Shown: positions 23,380 through 34,227, counted from the stretch's first letter. The stretch: DNA of 64,000 nucleotides from Sweltsa coloradensis (GCA_024449915.1 JAMZAV010001462.1:62001-126000); one strand, 5' to 3'. Program-made: numbers and translations. Notes: generated by a model from the sequence alone, not told the origin.

Positions 23380-23687
23380 ATTTGGTTTTAGGGTTTTTGT
23401 TCGTGTATTTCCTCTTCTCTCTAGCAGGCCTTCACAAGGACCATTGTCAGCTGGTCGACGTTCGGCTGAATCACATCAGCCATCATCAGGACAAAACCCT
23501 AACAGCTCAGAAAACCCCACGTCTGCAGTCGAGGCAGCAGCAGTAGTTTTTTCTGAGCTGTTAGGGTTTTGTCCTGATGATGGCTGATGTGATTCAGCCG
23601 AAACGTCGACCAGCTGACAATGGTCCTTGTGAAGGCCTGCTAGAGAGAAGAGGAAATACACGAACAAAAACCCTAAAACCAAATTTG

Positions 23688-23693
<6 letters not shown>
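23371..23693. repeat. inverted repeat with paired hammerhead-like motifs
   Basis: The arms 23371-23514 and 23549-23693 are about 144 nt each, nearly perfect reverse complements, around a 34-nt spacer (including GTCGAGGCAGCAGCAG). Each arm carries one hammerhead-like motif. It is flanked by (TA)n on both sides and adjoins the 5' end of the Penelope-like element. Head-to-head terminal repeats are known for Penelope-like elements, which is the likeliest origin. Confidence 0.85.
23571..23610 (+). ncRNA. hammerhead-ribozyme-like motif
   Basis: GTC (23571-23573) is followed by CTGATGA (23574-23580). A 6-bp stem follows, GGCTGA (23582-23587) with TCAGCC (23594-23599), then GAAAC (23600-23604) and the cleavage triplet GTC (23605-23607), followed by GAC that can pair with the first GTC. 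All core nucleotides of the hammerhead are present, with one extra U before stem II. Stem III is only two base pairs, as in the minimal hammerheads reported from Penelope-like elements, which work better as dimers. The minus-strand partner (23454-23492) has GAAC in place of GAAAC and is therefore likely dead. Confidence 0.55.
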
Positions 23694-23733
<40 letters not shown>

Positions 23734-23800
23734 CATATATATGTAGGGCCTATGTTAGTTGTAAAACAAACCAACAGATTTGACTATGAATTCATATGTA

Positions 23801-24198
23801 TGTTAAACCCACTCTTACTTACGGTCCGGGTTTATGAAAATTAGGCGATGGTGGTGATCTAGGCTATAGGCCTAGGAGGAAGATGTTGCTAGGAGACAAG
23901 TTTGACGATAACATGGTTTAAATTCACACTGAATTTAATAATGAAATGAAAAACAAGAAAGTAAATAATATAATATAGGTAACTGTTACATAACAGTTTA
24001 CTTGCAGTGATAAACTCAACCATATACGTCTATAATCTTGCTAGGCCTAATGGTTTTCTCTCGGTCGACACGGTGTTGACCCGGTGGCGGTCGTCGGTAA
24101 AGTCATTGAGCGTCGCATTGTTAAAAAACCAAATGCACATCCTGCAAGAAACATGGCTGACAGGAAGCACAGCCTTATAAATAGAAATATTGCTAACA
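23801..24198 (-). repeat. 3' LTR of the Gypsy element
   Basis: 398 bp, beginning TGTTAGCAATATTTC on the minus strand and ending GGGTTTAACA. It differs from the other LTR at only a handful of positions, clustered at 24105-24160 (a CATTG/CTTTG change, a C/T, an A-run length change and GAAACATGG against GAAAAAATGG). Confidence 0.93.
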
Positions 24199-24330
24199 TT
24201 CGGCCATCCTTCTAATAATCGGCCTCGATTATACGATGATAATAATGAATGAGGAATGAAATTATTAACAAACAAAAATAACATTTAACGTAAGGTTCTA
24301 TAACTAAGCATGGATATAATAAAAATGTTT

Positions 24331-26028
24331 TTAAACGTAGTCGTCTAGGTATCTTGGTGTTTGTCGTTGACGTCCTTCCTTCCGGATTTCAGCAACAGGC
24401 GATTGGACATCAACTTCGGTCAGGACTGGAGTCTGGGTAGGGCTATGCGCATCTTTCAGTCTATCATTTTCTCCTTGTAGAGCTTCGTCTTCATCTGGAA
24501 GGTCGTGTTCTACTTCCTGATGACCGATCCACTGTTTTAGTTGGCTGACATGGGCCGTAGTCGCATATAGTCGGTCGCTATCACCTCGATTAAGCTGAGT
24601 CACTCGATATGTGTCACTGGGCAGAGATTGCGTGATCACCAATGGACCTCGGTATTTTGCTTGGGCCTTGGTTGGGTCTACAGTATGTACAGGTGCTCTG
24701 CGCATAACAACAATGTCACCCTTTGCGTATTTTACACCAGCAAAATGTCGCTTGTCGAACGATTTCTTCATCGAATCTTGTCTTTGAATTATTTTCTCTC
24801 GGGCTTCTACTTGTAAGTTTGACGGAGATTGCCACTCAACATTTGCTGCTACTTCGGTCGCGTGACGTAGCAAGCCGTCATGGAAGCGCGGTCTATATCC
24901 ATGAAGCAGTTCAAATGGTGAACGGTCGGTTGTTTTATTGATGAAAGTATTCATGTCTCGTTGAATAATCTTCATGTTAAGGTCCCAATCTTTGTGTTGT
25001 GGACTCTGGATTGCGATGGCAATCAGCGGCAAGACGGTGGCATTCACCCTCTCAACTTGTCTATTTGCACGGGCATGTCGTGGTGAATCGAGTACGTGTT
25101 TAATCCCATTTGCAGTACAATAATCCTCAAATAGGCAGGACGAGAAGCACGTTCCTCGGTCACTTATCAACGTTTCAGGTAGGCCTCGCTCATCTATGAA
25201 TTCTTGAACGCACTTTAATAGGTTCTTAGCTGACGTATCTTTTGACGGGTAAAGGTGAACAAACTTGGTCAGGTTATCAATGATGACCAGAAGTTCTGTG
25301 TTGCCTTTACTACTTCGAGGAAATGGACCCAAGTGATTAACATTTATTTCTTGGAATGGACGCATTCCAGGCGGTATTGGATTTTTTGTACGTTCGCCTT
25401 CCGGTTTTTCTAAGATGTCGATTAATTTCTTCTTCTTCAGTTCGCTGTCTCCACGTTGTAGCATTAGGACTTTGTCTTCAGATTCCTGAACTATGCTGGG
25501 AATGGTCTCTCTCTTCTTGGCGGTGGTTTTGTGAGGCCTTGACGTAACAGACTTACTGCCTTCCACTTCGGTACCGGTAATGGTCATTTTGGTTAAGTCG
25601 GTAGATCCTAATTCTTGAATATTCGTAGCAGAAACATGACGGTGTTCATTTAATGCTATGAGAGATTCTGCTCGTTCTTTTGTTACATTTTCATCAATCT
25701 GTAGATCCTCGAGTTCGATTGGTTGCCTAACGGTTGCGGCATTATTTGTGGTCATGAGTATAGGATCATTATTGGGTTTGACCACCTCTCCTCTGGTAAT
25801 ACAATCATTTCTTGCAAGTGTCTTCTTTGTGGTCGTTTCATTTAGTATCGGTAAAACAGTCTGTTCTCCGGTCAGTTTGAAGAGTATGGCGTTTTCGTTT
25901 GCTTCTCCTTCTACTGTCACACACTCGTCGCTGAGGTTAGTGTGGGCTTGAACAAACAATATGGAGTTGTGGGGAATGACGGTATCTTCGACAATATTGC
26001 TTGCCGTACCAATGTTCTCAGGTGTCAT
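24331..26028 (-). CDS. Gypsy pol remnant: integrase core and C-terminal tail (565 aa)
   Basis: The uninterrupted frame starts with a linker (residues about 1-215) that resembles the region following a retroviral-type protease (EDTVIPHNSILFVQAH). It then enters the integrase catalytic core at about residue 220: HLGPFPRSSKG, then IDNLTKFVHLYPSKD (first Asp), SDRGTCFSSCLFEDYC (second Asp), RQVERVNATVL (Glu) and SPFELLHGYRPR. The tail ends in TPRYLDDYV, as in many Gypsy integrases. Reverse transcriptase, RNase H and the HHCC zinc finger are missing between linker and core. The ATG overlaps the gag stop in an ATGA. Despite the deletion the DDE triad is intact and there is no internal stop. Confidence 0.88.
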   Translation of the reverse strand: MTPENIGTASNIVEDTVIPHNSILFVQAHTNLSDECVTVEGEANENAILFKLTGEQTVLPILNETTTKKTLARNDCITRGEVVKPNNDPILMTTNNAATVRQPIELEDLQIDENVTKERAESLIALNEHRHVSATNIQELGSTDLTKMTITGTEVEGSKSVTSRPHKTTAKKRETIPSIVQESEDKVLMLQRGDSELKKKKLIDILEKPEGERTKNPIPPGMRPFQEINVNHLGPFPRSSKGNTELLVIIDNLTKFVHLYPSKDTSAKNLLKCVQEFIDERGLPETLISDRGTCFSSCLFEDYCTANGIKHVLDSPRHARANRQVERVNATVLPLIAIAIQSPQHKDWDLNMKIIQRDMNTFINKTTDRSPFELLHGYRPRFHDGLLRHATEVAANVEWQSPSNLQVEAREKIIQRQDSMKKSFDKRHFAGVKYAKGDIVVMRRAPVHTVDPTKAQAKYRGPLVITQSLPSDTYRVTQLNRGDSDRLYATTAHVSQLKQWIGHQEVEHDLPDEDEALQGENDRLKDAHSPTQTPVLTEVDVQSPVAEIRKEGRQRQTPRYLDDYV

Positions 26029-27106
26029 CGGTTGACTTGAGTTGTAACAATGTCGCCTCGTTGACCTTCTTGCTTACAGTTTGTACAGAAGAACGGTCGT
26101 CTTGGTTGAGGACAGTCCTTCGCCATGTGACCCGTTTGGTAGCAATTGTAGCACTGTGGTTCGGTACTTACAGTTGTACTTTGCTGTCGACGAATTGGAC
26201 CAGGTATAAACGGTGGCGGTAGCTTGAAGGTGGCGGTGTCCACCTTGGCTGCTTCGTGTGTTTCGGTTTGCAGTTTCCTGCTGAAGTCTCGATCTCGTGG
26301 GCTGTCCTTTCTACTTGATGTTGCCCGGGAAGCTCGCTCGCGGTCGATCTCTTCAAAGTCGCGTATATCCCTCAATAGTTCTTCTTCTGTGTTATGATGT
26401 CTTGCAGCTAGGTGTGAGCTTAGATTGCTGGAAAGTAATCCAATTATCAGTTGTTTCTTGGTGTCTTTAAGGTCAAGATTAAGTTCATTGCACAGTCTTA
26501 CTTTTCGTGAAAATACATATACACACTTTCGTTGGCTCTTTGGTTTCGGTTGTCCACCTTACGCCAACGTTCGGCTATACCGATTTGAGAAACAAAGGTC
26601 TTGTTGAACAATGCCTTAAATTCTGACCACGATTGGAAGCAGCTAAATTTGTTCAAAAACCATTGTCTGGCAGCACCAATTAAGTGTGACCTAGCGGTTT
26701 CCAACATCACACTTTCAGGCCAGTTGTACAGCTGGGCAGTAGCCTCCAATGAGCGAAGCCACTCTGCCGCATTTACACAGCTACCTCCTTCGCCGTTAAA
26801 GTTTTCTATAGCTCTAGCCAAGTCAGGCATCAAATTATAATTGGAACTAGGCCTATTTACATTAGATTGGTTTTGGTTGGAGGTTAGAGACGTCACCAAC
26901 TGTAGTATGGTCGCATCTCGCCTTCGGTTCTCTTCAACCATTATTTGAAGCATGTCTTGCATTGATACAACACCTTGTTGTTGACTGCTTGTAGTTGTAG
27001 GGCTAGGTACAGTAAGGCTAGAGCTAGGTCTATTTACATCTAGCCCATGTGACATTGACCTACCAACTGCCCCATTGTCCAAATCAAGGAAGTTGAATCT
27101 CTCCAT
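26025..27106 (-). pseudogene. Gypsy gag, one frameshift
   Basis: The N-terminal part (27106-26498) begins MERFNFLDLDNGAVG and holds a capsid-like segment (LARAIENFNGEGG, EWLRSLEATAQLY, ARQWFLNKF). After a one-base frame change near 26510 the reading continues through RLCNELNLDLKD and IRDFEEIDRERA to a nucleocapsid zinc knuckle, CYNCYQTGHMAKDC (CX2CX4HX4C), and a second partial FCTNC. Without the frame change gag would be one protein of about 360 residues. Confidence 0.88.
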
Positions 27107-27503
27107 AATTGTAGGCCTAGGCTACACTACACAAAACTACACTTCACTATGATTCATTATATGATATATAGTATTCTAGGCTAGCTAGGTTTACGACGAG
27201 AATAATATATATACAAGTTATTTTGACAGCTCGTGTCAGTTCGATTGTTTGTTTATTTCACAGCCTACTCACAATTACTTTACGCGATGAAGCTTCTTTA
27301 CACAAAGTCTAGGCGGCGGTGGCGGTTAGTTCGATGATCGATACGATTTGGCGCAACAATTCCAGTATGACGCCAGCCTTAACCTAAAATATAACGCCTC
27401 GGCTATTTTACAATGTTTTTGCACTTCGCGATCACTATCGTTATTGTTTTTGTCTTTGTCAGAATGTCACGAAAAACGATTTGTCCTTATCCCACTTCTG
27501 ATA

Positions 27504-27901
27504 TGTTAAACCCACTCTTACTTACGGTCCGGGTTTATGAAAATTAGGCGATGGTGGTGATCTAGGCTATAGGCCTAGGAGGAAGATGTTGCTAGGAGAC
27601 AAGTTTGACGATAACATGGTTTAAATTCACACTGAATTTAATAATGAAATGAAAAACAAGAAAGTAAATAATATAATATAGGTAACTGTTACATAACAGT
27701 TTACTTGCAGTGATAAACTCAACCATATACGTCTATAATCTTGCTAGGCCTAATGGTTTTCTCTCGGTCGACACGGTGTTGACCCGGTGGCGGTCGTCGG
27801 TAAAGTCTTTGAGCGTCGTATTGTTAAAAACCAATTGCACATCCTGCAAGAAAAAATGGCTGACAGGAAGCACAGCCTTATAAATAGAAATATTGCTAAC
27901 A
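27504..27901 (-). repeat. 5' LTR of the Gypsy element
   Basis: 398 bp, the same length as its partner and about 98-99% identical by eye. The minus-strand sequence just inside it, TATCAGAAGTGGGATAAGG, occupies the primer-binding position. The U3/R part carries TATAAGGC on the minus strand. Confidence 0.93.
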
Positions 27902-28091
27902 TGAAGTTATTTTTTCCCTTATTTTTTTGTAAATTTGAATCTGCTAAGGCTTATTTTAATAGAAAATATGAAAGCAAGCACTAGTCGATTCGACTGTCAA
28001 CAGTCTTCATTTGTGATGCAGTCATTGTAGGTACCCCTACTGAGAATATGGATTGTATTCTACACTGGAAGTTGCATTGATCATACAAAAC

Positions 28092-29092
28092 TAGGGCTGT
28101 GCGAACGGAGATTTTTAATTTGAGTCGAGTTCGAGTTTAGTAAAACCGAGTATTCGAGTTCGAATCGAGTTTAAATCGAGTTGATTTCCAAATTGAGAAA
28201 ATGTTTTCTCCATTTCAGACTTTCTTCTAGGCCTAGGGATAGACCTATCAAACTAATTCTTCAGTTTTAAAACCTAGGCCTAGGCTAGGCATATCTCCTG
28301 GGTAAAATTTATGGAGGGTGCCATAGGCTAGGTTTAGGCCTATTGTAGAGCCTACAGACCTAGGTCTAGTGATGGGTGCATTTTGGTATCGCAATGTAAA
28401 ATTTGTAGGCCTAGCTAGGACCTAAGATCGGTAAATATACTAATCTTGGCCAGGGCTCATACCTAAGAGATCCTGGCAACTAGCTACCTGTTGCCACTAG
28501 CACTGTCACGCTGTGTGTTGTTTGATTGTTTACCTGCATTGTGACAAGTGTTCATCTCATGAATATTATTTTGAAATTGTATTCCATCCTAGGGCCTAGG
28601 GCCTATGCTTTAGAAAAGAAATTACGTCTAAGCCTAGTCCGCCGCATATTTTTACGAATCATCTGGCTCCTCTTCTGCTCTCGTCTCGTGTTCATTTTAC
28701 TTTTGTAGCAAACACAACTAGCAGTGTCAACAACATCTCGGACACAAAAGTGGTGATACACGGTAGACGTGAATAATTTCACAAAAACTGACAGCCAATC
28801 AACGCTCGCATGTGACGTCATGTCTAGCTCCAATTGGATCTCGCAAAGTTCAGCCGGCCAATCATAATGAGTTTCATGACAGAAGGAGTTTGACCTGTAG
28901 TGTATCACGAACTTGCTTCGTATGCTGCCATCTAACGGAGGAAACACATAATTTTTGACGGGTCGGTAAATGAAAATGCTGTATTTATTTTACCGACACT
29001 CGAATATTTGAGTTCAAAATAAATTCAACTCGAACTCGCCGTGAACTCGACTTGTACTCGAAAATTGGAGTAGGCCTACTCGCTCAGCCCTA
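28092..29092. mobile_element. hAT-like element, TAGGGCTGTGCGA ends
   Basis: About 1.0 kb, ends TAGGGCTGTGCGA and TAGGGCTGAGCGA. The flanks TACAAAAC (28084-28091) and CACAAAAC (29093-29100) agree at 7 of 8. Subterminal regions are made of TCGAGTTCGAGT-type repeats on both sides. A 114-aa minus-strand ORF inside has no recognisable transposase motif. It ends 224 bp from the NUP210 exon at 29317. Confidence 0.85.
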
Positions 29093-29316
29093 CACAAAAC
29101 ACCAGTTATAGGCCTAGTAATAATGAACAAAGATTTTATTTTGGCGGAAATATATAATTACACAATTTAGTTCAAGTACATGTTAATTTCCTATCCCGTG
29201 AAAATGTTTCAACCTGAAATAGCTAGTTTTTCATGCCCTTGCATTCCCCATATGGGTCAAAGGGTAGCCATACAGACAGTACAACCATAGGCTGAAATGG
29301 AGAGGGTGCAACATAC

Positions 29317-29557
29317 CTGATGTCAAACAGAAGTGGGGATAGATAGTTAGGACTTCTAATGAGTCCGATGCAGTTGTAAAGCTCATCTCACAAGTGAACG
29401 GAAACACTGTAAAACTGTTGTTTGCATCACACTTGCCGCCTCTGGCCACCAAGTTCTTTGTCTTTGATTGGTCACCTTCTGAGCTCAATACTAGCGGAAA
29501 CCGGTAGGGCAATTCCGAGTTGCTCACATTCAGGTCCCCGTCCGCTAAGAAAGAAAC
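29317..29557 (-). CDS. NUP210: NUP210 (gp210) internal exon
   Basis: This 241-bp exon (phase 0 to 1) starts after TTTTACAG and ends before GTATGT. The peptide begins VSFLADGDLNVSNSEL and continues with CDANNSFTVFPFTCEMSF and IYPHFCLTS. It corresponds to the less conserved human stretch around VIVAVGDRSSNL to PQFDTALGQYFC. Two potential sequons (NVS, NNS) are present. Similarity is weaker here, but position, order and phase are exactly those required between the flanking exons. Open frame beyond the donor reads into intron and should not be annotated. Confidence 0.8.
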
Positions 29558-30683
29558 CTGTAAAACATAGCTGATTCAATAACAACTTCTTTTTTAACAC
29601 AACATAAAGTTGGCAATGTAAATGAGTAGTGGTGCTGAGAGTGCCAATAATTATTGGATTGTTGATTCTTGTGTTTTGATAAATAACAATTTATGTAGAA
29701 TGATGTAAAAAACAAATTAAACTAAATAACTGAAAGAAAACAAACAAATATCAAATAAAGTCCTTTCTCCAAAGCCAAGCAGCCTGGAGCCTAGCCTACT
29801 TTGCAGATCACACCACTAGATTATACAAGGCCTACTGAATGATGTACCTTGCCTGTACGATCTTTGTGGCTATGAATATCTACAGTGCTGCTTGCAAATC
29901 AATCGGCAACTAAAAAACACCGCAAAAAGCGCTACCTGGAACATCTTTGCATCGAGGATAACAGTCAACAGATTTTCAACCACTAATACCAAATTTAAAT
30001 GAGAGCGGGTTTAAAAAGTGCTTGTAAGTGTGGCGATGCAATAGCTCAACATTTCTGGGCGCGGCTGTGCTGCTGTTGTGCGACATCGCGTGAAGGTGGC
30101 ATCGCAGCCTCGTCGTCAGAACTCGATGTTGCCTGCCTCACACATACCCCCCTCAACCCCCTAGACTAGGATGCAGTCATTTCATTTCATTTCATTTATT
30201 TGCAGTTTTTGGATAGCATTACATAGTTAATATCATTTTAATATAACTGCCATATTAACATTGTCAAGAATTTTACAAGCAAACACATACATATAATAAC
30301 ATACAACTATACAAAGATACAGATGTCAGTGTCTTACAACAGAACACTTTACTCTTTAGCTATAATACAATATTAATTGTTTCACTGTTTTGCATATTAG
30401 TGATAGTCATCATTAATAAAAAATTAAAAAAGTATAAAAAGCATTTAGGATTTACAATATGCATAATAATAATAACCTAACCGGGAACAATAAGTCGATT
30501 TAGTAAAACCATCTTTAGTTGAAATAAAGTAATTAATTAATTAAAATTAGGCCTAGGGCCTATACAATAAAAGTATATTCATATCTTGTTCAAAAGACAT
30601 ATTATAGTATAATGTTTAATAATCATACTCATTAATTCCGGTAGAATTAAAAGTTAAAAATAGAACACATCATTGGTATCAGT
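29558..30683. other. intron stretch with a LINE-type 3' tail fragment
   Basis: 29760-30175 is unassigned. 30180-30670 starts with a (TTTCA)n run and TTTATTTGCAGTTTTTGG and continues AT-rich with AAACA repeats. This resembles the minus-strand LINE 3' region at 39150-39310, suggesting a 3' LINE end on the minus strand. Confidence 0.5.
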
Positions 30684-31287
30684 CAGTGGTTAATTTGTAA
30701 GGGAAAAGGTGGGTACACGCTAAAAAACCGGGAGAATTATTTTAAGGGGACCAGTACGGGGGGTTTGGGGGGCTTGCCCCCCAACTACAGCGCCGCAGGC
30801 GAAAATTTTGAAAATCAGGTTTTTAGAGTGTGTTTGGTGCGTTCTAGAAAAAATAAGTGGGCTGAATGCAATACCAAATTAATGGCTTTTTTGTACAGTA
30901 ATAACTATAAAACTATTAAAAAAAAAAGAATTGGAGTAGTGACGAGATTCCATGTCACAACCATTGAATATGCATATCATTACGTTCGTGATCACGTCCA
31001 ACAATAATGGGAAATCGTCAAAATTGTTGGTCATTACTCTTCAAAGTGAGGGCTAAAGTGTACTAAGTTTATTTACAGTTTTAAATGTATTCAAGTAAAT
31101 TTGAAATATGAGCATGGTGGGTGTAAAATAATTAATATAAATAATTTTTGTTTTTTATATATATTAGCCAAAATGGGGAGTGTTGCATACCTAATAATGC
31201 ATGAAAAAAGGTGGGTAAACTGCGTATACCCAAAAGATAGGTGGGTACACTGCGGTGTACCCGCGCTCCATTACAAATTAAGCACTG
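30684..31287. mobile_element. hAT MITE, CAGTGSTTAATTTGTAA family
   Basis: 604 bp, ends CAGTGGTTAATTTGTAA and CAGTGCTTAATTTGTAA, perfect 8-bp duplication GTATCAGT (30676-30683 and 31288-31295). The interior block GCGCCGCAGGCGAAAATTTT through TTTTAGAGTGTGTTTGG is shared with 50967-51819 and 6936-7100, which have different ends. Confidence 0.95.
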
Positions 31288-31514
31288 GTATCAGTCATTT
31301 TGTACTAAGTACTGATTGTCATATCATTAAATATATTGGCATATTGGTTATGTCATCTTAAGGTACCCATAGTACCTACCTAGGTAGGTTTGCTACTAGT
31401 GGCTACTAGTGGCCATGGCATTCAACAATGCGCCTATACCTTCGTGCGCATGCGCGAGTACTCTCATTGTTCTCTTTCTATTTTTTCATAGCGGATGTGC
31501 AACACCACAATTAA

Positions 31515-31965
31515 ACATAAATAAATAAATAAATAAATAAATAAAACAAATTGTATTTAGAGTCTACCCACTCAGTTATATAACTGATTTTCAGTGGGGG
31601 ACAGTAAATCAAAGCGACTAAGCCTACCCTGTAGGCCCCGACGCAATCGACGAGTGAGCGATAACCAACCAAAGATCGATATTTTTTAATAGGAAATATA
31701 GCAATCAGTGGTATGGACAGTGCGAACACCCGCGAATCAACGCCAGAATCAACAAGGCCGATTCAGAACAACTCTGAATTTATTATGTGCTTCGTTGCTA
31801 GGACGGCTCCAAAGTCACCGTTTACAAACTCCTAAGACATGAACTGATGGACTTAAGTCCAAATCAGAAATTAAAAGACTTCTGACTTTGTCGGGAATCG
31901 AACCCTGGACCTTCTGCATTGGAAGCAGATACGCTAACAACAAGACCAACGAGCCACACAAACCA
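31515..31965 (-). mobile_element. tRNA-derived SINE, copy 1
   Basis: On the minus strand it begins with a tRNA-like head: a TGGCTCGTTGG A-box-like start, TCTGCTTCCAATGCAGA forming an anticodon arm with TCC (glycine), and a perfect B box GGTTCGATTCC at 31893-31904. A body of about 370 bp follows, ending in a (TTTA)n tail (31515-31543). The head resembles tRNA-Gly, but the D arm is too long for a real tRNA. The right flank holds a short duplication of ACCAACGAGYCACACAAACC. Confidence 0.85.
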
Positions 31966-32585
31966 ACGAGTCACACAAACCAACTTTTTAAACTTTTTAA
32001 ATTCGTTCTCATTTAAATTTGGTATAATTTTTTGAAAATGTGTCGACTGGTATACGTAGTGAAAATATGGTGTTCTCGTCGTGTGTTTGAAATGCCTTAT
32101 TTTGGTCTCAGTCGGGAGATACGGTAGCGCAAAGTTCGAAGACGGTTTATCTAATTTTTCTATGCCTTGTGATCAAGTGTGATCCGAATTTCTTCCCGCG
32201 CACGCAACTTCGGTTCCCTATTAACAATTGGCTTCACATAATGGCCACACCCCACTTTTGAACTTAATTATTTTAAATATACCCGAGGTCTATATCACAC
32301 AAATCCAGTAGGTACCACAATGGCAAATACAATAGAACAAGAACAATACAGAATAGAACAATACAAATAGAAATATAACATGTAGATGTGAATGAAATAG
32401 AACAAGATTATGCACAAATTAGAACAAATACTCATAGCAAGTACAAATTCACATTCAGTCATAGACAAAATATAAAAAGGATTAAGTTTAGGTTGCAAAA
32501 GGCCAAATATTTGACAAGTTTAGTAAAGAACTATCTCTGTAGCCGAAGATATAGTATACCGATAGAAACGAAAAGCACTGTCGTG

Positions 32586-32700
32586 GGTACTTGTTCATTA
32601 ATGGGACCCCCCCCCCAAAAAGTAAAAAGTAGGTTAGTGGGGTTGGGGGGGGGGAGCATGAAGTGCCTAGCTGACCACGGCAACACACTTCATGCTCAAA
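32586..32700. repeat. truncated GGTACTTGTTCATTA MITE
   Basis: The left end GGTACTTGTTCATTAATGGG and the GAGCATGAAGTGC hairpin match 3662-3864. The right end is missing. Confidence 0.65.
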
Positions 32701-33560
32701 CGTAGTTACACACCCTCTGGTGGGTCCATTTTTCCTTGTTCCTTACAAGGTTGACTCCTTGTCCTGCTATAGGGGGCCTAGCAGGTGATGAACCTGTTAG
32801 ACCCTTCTCTCCTTTTCTTTCAACCTCTTCACCTGCAGCCAAGAGCTAGCACATGTGCCAGTGCCATTGCCAAGAGCTTGCAACTTGTAGTGTCTTTTCC
32901 TTCATTTTTGGATCCCAGTCACAATTAGTTGCCAAGGGTCTTGGTTCAAATCCAAGTTAAGACATGGTTGTTTTGTCGCCCAAGCACCTGAGTCTAGGAG
33001 GGAAGCCCCCTCACTGGTTGTGCAGTTTTTTGACTTTCCACCCTTCCTATCTCTAACCCTTTCTCTTAGTATAAATGAAGAGGCACCCTGGCCCAGCAAC
33101 AACAGAAGGGGCATCTTTTCTCTTGTTGCCAAGGGCCCTCGTTCGAATCCAGACAAGTCATGGTTTATTTTGTCTCCCGAGCACTAGAGTTGGGAGGGAA
33201 GCCCCCTTACTAGATGTGCTGACAGTGTGGTTCAGTATGAATGGTGTGCAAAGTAACCTTGCTGATGATGACAATATGCACGCAGAATTTACTTCTTGCG
33301 TGGCACTACCACAGGTTTGGGTAAACTTATGTGTTGTGAGTTTTGTTTGCATGTATCCTAGTTAGCTGATTTTAAGTGGCCACCATCCGCTTGATGAGTC
33401 TCAAAAGGATGAAACGCGTCGTGGATTAAGGTAACAACTTTTAATTAGCTGCAGTTGTCATCAGCAGGTGAAAAGTTTTGTTGCCCCCAGCCCTTCAGGC
33501 TGGGCTTTATGTTCTCTTTGCTTTCCCAACATGTCAACCCTTCTCCAATCTCCCATAGTT
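32700..33560. other. repeat region with 195-bp duplication and hammerhead-like motif
   Basis: Two versions of TTGCCAAGGG..CTYGTTCRAATCCA, at 32932 and 33127, mark a tandem duplication of about 195 bp that continues through GAGGGAAGCCCCCT. At 33391-33420 the plus strand reads TTGATGAGTCTCAAAAGGAT and GAAACGCGTC. This resembles the hammerhead core with C3 replaced by U and a three-pair stem III. It may be the terminal repeat of another Penelope-like element, but no coding part was found. Confidence 0.45.
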
Positions 33561-33569
33561 ATGATTTTA

Positions 33570-34227
33570 TAGGGCTGCCCAACAATATCGATAATTCGAT
33601 ACGATATCGATATGAAGAAAAAAATTCGATATCGATATGGAAATTTATATATATATATATATATATTTTTTAAATTTTGTAATTTTTTTTTTTTTTTTTT
33701 TAAATCAAGAAATGGTTGGTGTGGCAGTGAGTTATGGTTCTGCAGCGCTGTTCCTCACCCACCCTCCCACGCCACCAACTACATATTGATAAGTCAGTTT
33801 GGCTTCGGGCCAAGACTCTTGCTGCTTTGTTTTGTTTATGTTATGAGATAAGATAACAATTCCACATGTGTAATCTCAGTCATATCAGCAAAGCATAAGA
33901 GGCAGCTCAAGTTGTTACACTACAGAAGTGTCCAGACAGAGTCAGGGAGAGAGAGGTAGAGACAGAGAAAGTCAGTTAGCTTCTATCTCTTCGCAGGGCC
34001 GCCGCAAGTATTGTTGTGATTGTTCTTCATGGAATGGACAGTGGCATGTCTGCATTGCCGGCGGGGCCTTGGCTACGCCCAAAAAACGTCATAACAAGTT
34101 TAAAAAAAAAAAAAAAAAACGGAAAAAAAAAGATATTGATACTCGATTTGAAAAGTTTGATATCGAATCACGATATCGATATGTCCCCTTACGATATCGA
34201 TATGTTTTTTATCGTTGGGCAGCCCTA
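33570..34227. mobile_element. hAT MITE, TAGGGCTGCCCAACRAT family, copy 1
   Basis: 658 bp, ends TAGGGCTGCCCAACAAT and TAGGGCTGCCCAACGAT; flanks TGATTTTA (33562-33569) and TGATTTAT (34228-34235) match at 7 of 8. Subterminal CGATATCGATAT repeats. The interior (GAAATGGTTGGTGTGGCAGT, AGACAGAGTCAGGGAGAG) matches copy 2 at 48239-48858 closely. Confidence 0.93.

Larger units (their letters stand above)
23801..27901 (-). mobile_element. Gypsy-type LTR retrotransposon, internally deleted
   Basis: Two 398-bp direct repeats bracket gag and integrase coding regions on the minus strand, in the order 5' LTR, gag, integrase, 3' LTR. The LTRs begin TG and end CA in element orientation. Protease core, reverse transcriptase, RNase H and the integrase zinc finger are absent, so the element cannot move on its own. 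No matching target duplication is visible (ATGTA on one side, TGAAG on the other), which hints at a rearrangement between elements. It sits in the 11.8-kb NUP210 intron in the sense orientation. Confidence 0.9.

Noticed and set aside
23261..23783. frames with runs of IYIYIYIY
   Set aside because: They are translations of (TA)n microsatellites joined to the inverted repeat.
24030..24284. 84-aa minus-strand frame
   Set aside because: Lies mostly within the Gypsy 3' LTR and has no counterpart protein.
31890..31962. possible tRNA-Gly(TCC) gene on the minus strand
   Set aside because: The D arm is too long, the acceptor stem does not close, and the sequence is the head of a SINE found again at 37505.
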